From Actinomadura soli (GTDB lineage: Bacteria > Actinomycetota > Actinomycetes > Streptosporangiales > Streptosporangiaceae), in NCBI RefSeq assembly GCF_005889715.1, contig NZ_VCKW01000035.1, forward strand, positions 1 through 46,995: a DNA stretch of 46,995 nucleotides, written 5' to 3'. Numbering within the stretch: the stretch's first letter is position 1; each line of letters begins with the position of its first letter. Of the stretch, positions 42,065 to 46,995 are shown one piece after another. The notes below the pieces were generated by a model. The model saw nothing but the letters and a program-made list of their open reading frames with translations. It ran no database searches and was not told where the DNA came from. The translations under genes and the position numbers were made by a program.

Positions 42065-43278
42065 GGCTGTCGCTGCGCGCCCGCCTGACCCTCACCTACG
42101 GCGGCCTGTTCCTCGTCGCCGGGGTGGTGCTCCTCGGCGTCACCTACGCGCTGTTCGACCAGGACCTGTCCCGGTCGGGCACGAAGATCGTCACCGCCCG
42201 CCTGAACCAGCCCTCGCCGGGCGACCCCGCCGCCCCGACGCCCGCGCGGACGCCGCCGCAGGGCCAGCGCAGCCTGAGCGAGGACGCGGCGCTCATGAGC
42301 GAGGCGGACCGGCAGGCGAGGAAGCAGCGCGAAGAGCTGCACGACGCGGCCGTCACCTCGCTGATCACGCAGGGCTCGATCGCGCTCGGCGTCGTCGGCG
42401 GGGCCGCCGCAGCCTTCGGCTGGCTCCTCGCCGGACGGGTCCTCGCCCCGCTCCACCGCGTCACCGAGACCGCCCGCCGCATCGCCGGCTCGCCCGCCGC
42501 CGACCGCGTCCTGCACGAGCGCATCGCCCTCGAAGGCCCGCGCGACGAGGTCAAGGAGCTGGCCGACACCTTCGACACGATGGTCGAACGGCTCGACCGG
42601 TCCTTCGACGGGCAGCGCCGGTTCGTCGCGAACGCGTCCCACGAGCTGCGCACCCCCCTCACGCTGGGCCGCGCGCTGGTCGAGGTCGCGATGCACCGCG
42701 AGTCGGCGTCCCCGGACGTCCGGCAGCTCGGCGAGACGCTCCTGCAGATCAACTCGCGGCACGAGCGCCTCATCAGCGGCCTGCTCCTGCTCGCCCGCTC
42801 CGAGAACGAGATCACCACCCGCGCGCCCGTCGACCTCGCGGACATCGTGGGGCATGTGACGGCCCAGACCGCCGCGGAGGCCAAGGACGCCGGCGTCACC
42901 GTCGAGGCGGACGCCGCCGAGGCCGTGACGACCGGCGACGCCCTGCTCCTCGAACGCGTGGTGCAGAACCTCCTGGAGAACGGCCTGCGCCACAACACCG
43001 AGTCCGGCTGGGTCAAGGTGGCGTGCCGGACGCTCGACGGCCACGCCGTCCTGGAGGTGTCGAACTCCGGGCCCGTCGTCCCGCCCTACGAGATCCCGGC
43101 CCTGTTCGAGCCGTTCCGCCGCCTCGACAACGACCGCGTCGTCACCGCCAAGGGCGCGGGCCTCGGGCTGTCGATCGTCCAGTCGATCGTCCGGGCCCAC
43201 AACGGCACGGTCACCGCCACGTCCCGCAAATCCGGCGGTCTCCACATCACCGTCACCCTCCCTCTCGCAAGGGAGTAG
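42061..43278 (+). CDS. sensor histidine kinase
   Basis: 405 residues. Two membrane helices (LTLTYGGLFLVAGVVLLGVTYAL and TQGSIALGVVGGAAAAFGWLLAG) flank a short extracellular region of about 80 residues, followed by a HAMP linker, the H-box ASHELRTPLTLGRALVEVAM (His194), and an ATPase with ENGLRHN (N-box), GAGLGLSIV (G-box). It should phosphorylate the preceding regulator. A stem-loop follows the stop. Confidence 0.92.
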   Translation: MRLSLRARLTLTYGGLFLVAGVVLLGVTYALFDQDLSRSGTKIVTARLNQPSPGDPAAPTPARTPPQGQRSLSEDAALMSEADRQARKQREELHDAAVTSLITQGSIALGVVGGAAAAFGWLLAGRVLAPLHRVTETARRIAGSPAADRVLHERIALEGPRDEVKELADTFDTMVERLDRSFDGQRRFVANASHELRTPLTLGRALVEVAMHRESASPDVRQLGETLLQINSRHERLISGLLLLARSENEITTRAPVDLADIVGHVTAQTAAEAKDAGVTVEADAAEAVTTGDALLLERVVQNLLENGLRHNTESGWVKVACRTLDGHAVLEVSNSGPVVPPYEIPALFEPFRRLDNDRVVTAKGAGLGLSIVQSIVRAHNGTVTATSRKSGGLHITVTLPLARE

Positions 43279-43293
43279 CCGGGATCGAGCGAT

Positions 43294-43316
43294 GCGTCCA
43301 CGTTACGAGTGGACGC
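43294..43316 (+). terminator. stem-loop after the histidine kinase
   Basis: gcgtccac (43294-43301) and gtggacgc (43309-43316) form a perfect 8-bp stem with a 7-nt loop, 15 nt after the kinase stop. No T-tract follows. Likely transcript end of the two-component operon. Confidence 0.6.
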
Positions 43317-43445
43317 CTCCGGAACGCTCCCGTCCGTGCCGTATGCCCCAGAAAGTCCTGCTTCGCCGGGTTATAGAGGCTCGTTATGACCTGTTGGCAT
43401 TACCCGGATTCGGTCACGAATGAGACTTTTACTGCGTTCCCTTTG

Positions 43446-43574
43446 CCTCTCACGCGGGGTTCCCAGCCCGGAGTTCCCCCGGCACCGGTAGGGACCGCTC
43501 GATGCGCAGCATCCCCGCAGCGGCAGTGCACCGCTCCAGCCAGGGGATGACGGCGCACTCGCTCGCGTGAGAGG
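43446..43574 (+). ncRNA. possible structured leader upstream of the protease gene
   Basis: cctctcacgcg (43446-43456) is perfectly complementary to cgcgtgagagg (43564-43574), an 11-bp closing stem. Inside it, catcccc (43510-43516) pairs with ggggatg (43543-43549) and agcgg (43519-43523) with ccgct (43531-43535). The closing stem ends 34 nt before the protease ATG. This nested arrangement suggests a cis-acting RNA controlling the secreted protease, but it matches no riboswitch consensus I could verify. The rest of 43317-43608 holds no gene. Confidence 0.4.
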
Positions 43575-43608
43575 TGCACGGCATTGCCGGGAGAAAAGGC
43601 GGAAGCCA

Positions 43609-44181
43609 ATGACAACGCGTACCCGTCCCGCCCGGGCGCGCAGGCGATTCGCGGTCGGCGCCGCGGGCGTGGCAGCAGCCACGCTCGCGATGTCGGGCAG
43701 TGTCGCCTCGGCTGGAGAACTGCAGATCACGCAGTTGGTCCAGGAGCAGAACCAGTGGTGCTGGGCCGCCAGCGGCCTGACGATCGCCAAGTTCCACGGA
43801 AAGGGCAACGTCAGCCAGAACGAGTTCTGCAACCTCGCACGGAACCGGCAGTCGGGCACCCAGTGCCCGAACCAGCCCGGTTACCTGCAGTGGGACCAGA
43901 CGGCCTTCCAGAAGCTGGGGCTCTCCCCCGGCCAGGTCACCGGACCGATGTCGTACCAGGCCGTGGTCACCGAGATCGACGCGAAGCGTCCGATCGAGAC
44001 CGGCATCTACTGGACCGCCGGTGGCGGCCACGCCCAGGTGATCTACGGCTACAACGGCCAGACGCTCTCCTACGGCGACCCGTGGCCGTCCAGCCCCAGG
44101 TACGGGCAGATGAGCCACAGCAGCTACCAGAGCAACGGCCAGTTCCGCTGGGGCGAGGCCCTGTCCAAGGTTGGAGCCTGA
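43609..44181 (+). CDS. secreted papain-like cysteine protease
   Basis: 190 residues. A signal peptide with basic start (RPARARRRFAVGAAGVAAAT...SGSVASA) probably cleaved before GELQITQ. The mature part is a small papain-like/AvrRpt2-type protease: C51 in QEQNQWCWAASG with preceding Gln for the oxyanion hole, H141 in GGGHAQVIYGY and D157 in YGDPWP. The ATG at 43609 is preferred to an upstream in-frame start because it begins directly at the signal peptide. It lies one base before the next gene and almost surely works with it. The substrate is unknown. Confidence 0.88.
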   Translation: MTTRTRPARARRRFAVGAAGVAAATLAMSGSVASAGELQITQLVQEQNQWCWAASGLTIAKFHGKGNVSQNEFCNLARNRQSGTQCPNQPGYLQWDQTAFQKLGLSPGQVTGPMSYQAVVTEIDAKRPIETGIYWTAGGGHAQVIYGYNGQTLSYGDPWPSSPRYGQMSHSSYQSNGQFRWGEALSKVGA

Positions 44182-44182
44182 C

Positions 44183-44983
44183 ATGCGCACTCCTGCAAAG
44201 GTCACGGCTGCCACTCTGATCGGCGGCTCGGTTCTGCTGGGCGGCAACGCGGCGATGGCCGCGGGACCGCCGTCGTCCGACGAGGCAGCGGCCGCCAAGG
44301 TCGCGGCGGCCCCCGCCACGAAGCAGTGGCTCGGAACGTTCTTCGTCAACCTCGACCAGCACCAGAAGGGCCAGACGACGAGCCAGGGCGTCTCCAAGGC
44401 GGCGGCAGCGGCAAAGGCGCCGCAGCTGCAGGGCGACGTCCAGCGCGTCTACTCGCTGAACCCGGCGTTCGTGAAGGGCACGCCGAACGTTCCCGTCGCG
44501 ACGTTCGTCTACATGGCGGTCGGCGCGAAGTCGGCGTCCGGGCAGCAGGCGACCGTGTGGCTGACGAAGTCCGGCACGGGCTGGGTCGCCTCGAACGTCA
44601 TCTCGGGCAGCGACGAGGCCGCCTACCCGGCGATGGCCGACGGCGGCACGGTGTTCACCGAGCCGCAGATCCGCGCCTGGTACCGACTGAAGAACGGCCG
44701 CGTGACCGGCCTCAACGACGCGGCGAAGACGTCCGTCGGCGAGGGCGTGACGGTCGGGTCGTACCAGCGGCTCGTCAACACCCGGTACGGCGACAAGCTC
44801 CCGGGTTCCGAGTACCAGCGGTCCGGGAAGCTGGGCGGCTACTCGCCCACCACCGGCGTCAGTGACCGGGCGCCGGACAGGGGCCCGGCGCCCGCGCTGA
44901 TGGCGCTCGGCGCCGGCGGCACGGTCGTCGCGGCCGCCGGCGTCGCCGTCGCGCTGCGCCGCCGCCGCCTCGGCAGCTACTAG
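44183..44983 (+). CDS. secreted, C-terminally membrane-anchored protein paired with the protease
   Basis: 266 residues. N-terminal signal peptide (KVTAATLIGGSVLLGGNAAMAA), Ala-rich stalk, then an extracellular domain rich in Tyr/Trp/Gly (WLGTFFVNLDQHQKG, QIRAWYRLKNGRVTGL, VGSYQRLVNTRYGDKLPGS). Near the end are a hydrophobic segment (LMALGAGGTVVAAAGVAVAL) and the stop-transfer RRRR, so it is held in the membrane with the domain outside. The protease gene ends one base upstream; the pair may be enzyme and substrate, inhibitor or docking partner. No known family recognised. Its stop overlaps that of the convergent LysR gene (CTAG). Confidence 0.78.
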   Translation: MRTPAKVTAATLIGGSVLLGGNAAMAAGPPSSDEAAAAKVAAAPATKQWLGTFFVNLDQHQKGQTTSQGVSKAAAAAKAPQLQGDVQRVYSLNPAFVKGTPNVPVATFVYMAVGAKSASGQQATVWLTKSGTGWVASNVISGSDEAAYPAMADGGTVFTEPQIRAWYRLKNGRVTGLNDAAKTSVGEGVTVGSYQRLVNTRYGDKLPGSEYQRSGKLGGYSPTTGVSDRAPDRGPAPALMALGAGGTVVAAAGVAVALRRRRLGSY

Positions 44984-46071
44984 CCGCCCGCATGCGGGTT
45001 CCGGGAACCGCCCCCCTTTCCGGAACCCGCTTCCCGGCCCGCGGCGACCGGTCCCGCTCCGACCGGTCCCGCGGTCACCGGGAGCCCGGGGTGCGCCTCG
45101 GGATGCTCGTCCCACCAGTCGCGAAAAACGGGTTGAGCCCGGACAAGGTCCAGGTAAATGTCACTGAACACGACGCGCAGGCGTTCCGCCGCCTTCTCGG
45201 CCTCGGGACGCCATACCAGCACGACGCGCTGCACGATCGGGTCGCCGGTGATACGCCGGAACACGATCCCGTCGCGCACGCCCGCGGACGGCTGGTACAG
45301 GCCGATGGCGCGTCCCGACCGGATGAGGGAGGCTGATATCTGCCAGTCGCTCGACCAGAACCGCACGCGCGGTTGGAACCCGGCGCCGGCGCACACCCCG
45401 CGGACATAGGCGGGCCACGGGCCGTCGTCCAGCGGGTCGTCGAGCCAGTCCTGGTCGGCGAGGTCCGCCAGGTCGACGGTGTCGTGGGCGGCGAGCGGGC
45501 TCGACGACGACACCCCGACGAGAATGGGCTCGCGGTCCACGATGACGAGCCGTTCGAGCTCGTCGCGCGCGTCGCGAGGCCGCGGGACGTGGTCGACCGG
45601 CTCCTGGAACAGGCCGACGTCGAGGGCCCCGGAGGCGAGGAGCGCGGGAATGCGCCCCCCGCCCTGGTCGACGCGCAGCTGCAGCCGCGACACCGGCGAC
45701 AGCGCGCCGAGATGGTCGCTCAGCCGGGTCAGCGCAGGGCACGCCTGCACCCCGACGCGCAGCAGCGGCATCGCGGACGGGTCGCGGATCCGGTGCGCGA
45801 GGGCGGCGTTCAGGTCGTCGATGCTGGCCAGGGCCGCGCGGGCGCGGGTGGCGACCTCCGCCCCGACCGGGGTCGGCGTGACGCCCTCCGGCGACCGGAC
45901 GAACAGCTGCACGCCCAGATGGCTCTCGACGCGGCGGAGCATCGTGCTGACCGCCGGCTGGGTGAGTCCGAGCCGGGCCGCGGCCTTGCTGATGCTGCCG
46001 GTGGCGGCGATCGCCTCGATCATTCTGAGATGGTGGGGCCCGAGGTCCACGAACGTGCTCCTGACCGTCAT
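44980..46071 (-). CDS. LysR-family transcriptional regulator
   Basis: 363 residues. N-terminal winged HTH (HHLRMIEAIAATGSISKAAARLGLTQPAVSTMLRRVESHLG) followed by a substrate-binding domain (LRVGVQACPALTRLSDHLGAL, GALDVGLFQEP, ISASLIRSGRAIGLYQP). It carries a longer Gly/Pro-rich tail than usual. Its targets are not evident; it is not next to a metabolic operon it could obviously control. The 77-bp gap to the AraC gene holds no distinct element. Confidence 0.9.
   Translation of the reverse strand: MTVRSTFVDLGPHHLRMIEAIAATGSISKAAARLGLTQPAVSTMLRRVESHLGVQLFVRSPEGVTPTPVGAEVATRARAALASIDDLNAALAHRIRDPSAMPLLRVGVQACPALTRLSDHLGALSPVSRLQLRVDQGGGRIPALLASGALDVGLFQEPVDHVPRPRDARDELERLVIVDREPILVGVSSSSPLAAHDTVDLADLADQDWLDDPLDDGPWPAYVRGVCAGAGFQPRVRFWSSDWQISASLIRSGRAIGLYQPSAGVRDGIVFRRITGDPIVQRVVLVWRPEAEKAAERLRVVFSDIYLDLVRAQPVFRDWWDEHPEAHPGLPVTAGPVGAGPVAAGREAGSGKGGGSRNPHAGG
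44996..45028. terminator. hairpin at the converging 3' ends
   Basis: gggttccgg (44996-45004) and ccggaaccc (45020-45028) form a perfect 9-bp stem with a 15-nt loop, and a 12-bp palindrome cccgcatgcggg (44987-44998) precedes it. It lies inside the last codons of the LysR gene, 12 nt after the anchored-protein stop, and can end transcription of that operon. Confidence 0.6.
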
Positions 46072-46148
46072 CGCCCCGTTGCCATGATCTCGACGAATGG
46101 TAACCCCGGGATCGGTCCCGGCAGAATGTAAATGCGTGCCAACCGAAT

Positions 46149-46995
46149 CTAGTGGCCCCGCGCCGCCCGCCTGCGCTCCAGTTCCCGCAGCTCACGGGGA
46201 CTGACACCGAACCGCTGCCGGAAGGCGTGGCTGAGCGCGCTCGCCGAGGAGAACCCGGTCGCGTGCGCCAGATCGGTGATCGTGTGCCGGTCGAGCGGGT
46301 CGCGCAGCCGGTCCCGGACGAGCCGGAGCCGCTCCTCGCGGATCAGCTCGCGCGGCGTGGTCCCGGCGCGCTGCAGCGCGAGCTGGATCTGGCGCAGCGA
46401 CCAGCCGAGGACCTTCGCCATCGCGGCGCCGGTCAGGCCCGGGTCGGTGGCGTGCTCGCGGACGTGCCGGCGCACGACCTCCTCCACCTCGGCGAGATGG
46501 CCGGGCGCGGGCGGCCGGTCGCGCTCCGCGCCGGCGAGGTCGGCGACGACGATGCACAGCAGCTCGGTGATCCGGTCGCAGGCGGCGTCGAACTCCCGCG
46601 CGGTGAGGGTCTCGCGCTCCTCCCCGACGGCCCTGACCATGTCGGCGACGACGCGGCCGAGCCCGGCCGACAGGTCGAGGTCTGCGGCGAGCGGCACGGC
46701 GGGCGAGGCGGCGCGGCGCAGCCGCCGGTCCACCTCGTGGGCGGGGATCGTCAGGACGAGGGCGCGGGCGGGCCGGTGCGGGACGAGCCGGACGGGCGCG
46801 GTCAGCGAGATGAGCCCGCCCGTCCCCGGCCGCAGCCGCGCTTCGGAGCCGTCCCGGAGCAGGAGCACCTCGCCGTGCAGCGGCAGCAGGAAGCGGTAGT
46901 CGCCGCCCCGGCCGGTCCGGGATTCGGCGCCGTTCCGGAGTTCGGCGCCGTTCCGGGGGGCGCCGGCCGGGCCCGGGGCGCGGTCACCGTGCGGG
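46149..46995 (-). CDS. AraC-family regulator, 5' end outside the window
   Basis: An open frame of at least 281 codons running into the right edge. The C-terminal AraC domain has two HTHs (GAAMAKVLGWSLRQIQLALQRAG and TITDLAHATGFSSASALSHAFRQRFGVSPRELRELE). The upstream part resembles an AraC cupin (DYRFLLPLHGEVLLLRDGSEARLRPG). Near the edge a tandem 18-bp repeat encodes the motif RNGAEL/RNGAES. A GTG at 46868 could start a shorter 239-residue form, but coding character continues upstream of it. The ligand is unknown. Confidence 0.85.
   Translation of the reverse strand, partial: PHGDRAPGPAGAPRNGAELRNGAESRTGRGGDYRFLLPLHGEVLLLRDGSEARLRPGTGGLISLTAPVRLVPHRPARALVLTIPAHEVDRRLRRAASPAVPLAADLDLSAGLGRVVADMVRAVGEERETLTAREFDAACDRITELLCIVVADLAGAERDRPPAPGHLAEVEEVVRRHVREHATDPGLTGAAMAKVLGWSLRQIQLALQRAGTTPRELIREERLRLVRDRLRDPLDRHTITDLAHATGFSSASALSHAFRQRFGVSPRELRELERRRAARGH

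Noticed and set aside
43446-43574. Assigning the leader to the c-di-AMP (ydaO) riboswitch found before some actinobacterial wall hydrolases
   Set aside because: I could not match the conserved ydaO sequence blocks; only generic nested pairing is visible.

Overview
The window comes from a very GC-rich actinobacterial chromosome. Codon third positions are dominated by G/C, GTG and TTG starts are common, and stop/start overlaps (ATGA, GTGA) are frequent. Several families in it are typical of actinomycetes: the FxSxx-COOH peptide system, XRE/DUF5753 with DUF397, EACC1 with caspase, a DUF5954-like protein, an F420-dependent LLM oxidoreductase and BsaP. A Thermomonosporaceae- or Streptosporangiales-like host (for example Actinomadura) is a reasonable guess, but the sequence alone does not prove it. 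No rRNA, tRNA, CRISPR array, transposase or integrase was recognised.

Layout. 0-0.7 kb: a YefM/YoeB toxin-antitoxin pair with promoter and operator. 0.7-4.4 kb (minus): BsaP-like biotin synthase helper, a biotin carboxylase with an altered active site, and a stand-alone EF-G. 4.6-8.0 kb (minus): a tightly overlapping aromatic ring-cleavage operon (galB-galC-galD-like genes plus a VOC extradiol dioxygenase), with a GntR-style palindrome at its head. 8.1-9.0 kb: alpha/beta hydrolase.

9.0-18.6 kb: an FxSxx-COOH locus on the minus strand (fxsA precursor, fxsB radical SAM maturase with an extra HExxH domain, fxsC TIR-like, fxsT ParA/TIR/NB-ARC/TPR). It is divergent from a SLATT membrane-effector and SLOG sensor pair on the plus strand. 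This looks like a RiPP coupled to conflict- or immunity-type signalling. 18.6-23.0 kb: VOC protein, two poorly characterised proteins, a secreted esterase broken by two single-base frameshifts, and two small hypothetical genes. 23.3-26.5 kb: XRE/DUF5753 plus a duplicated DUF397 protein, then EACC1 plus a membrane-anchored caspase, a second conflict-type module.

26.6-30.0 kb: an LLM oxidoreductase, then a plus-strand operon of two paralogous small peptides and an M50 protease with a PqqD/RRE-like N-terminus. A strong intercistronic hairpin separates peptide 1 from the rest. 30.0-33.2 kb (minus): SpoIIE-type phosphatase and Ser/Thr kinase. 33.5-37.0 kb (plus): a three-gene operon of a BesD/HalD-like Fe(II)/2OG hydroxylase, a SAM methyltransferase and a choline/carnitine acyltransferase, which suggests an acylated hydroxy-betaine or carnitine-like metabolite.

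37.0-43.3 kb: ABM-domain membrane protein, a MacB-type ABC exporter operon (lipoprotein, adaptor, ATPase, permease) and a divergent two-component system. 43.6-45.0 kb: a secreted papain-like protease paired with a secreted, C-terminally anchored protein, behind a structured leader. 45.0-47.0 kb: LysR and AraC regulators, the AraC gene running off the right edge. The best candidates for undescribed biology are the peptide/M50 operon (28.0-30.0 kb), the hydroxylase/methyltransferase/acyltransferase operon (33.5-37.0 kb) and the FxSxx locus paired with SLOG/SLATT.
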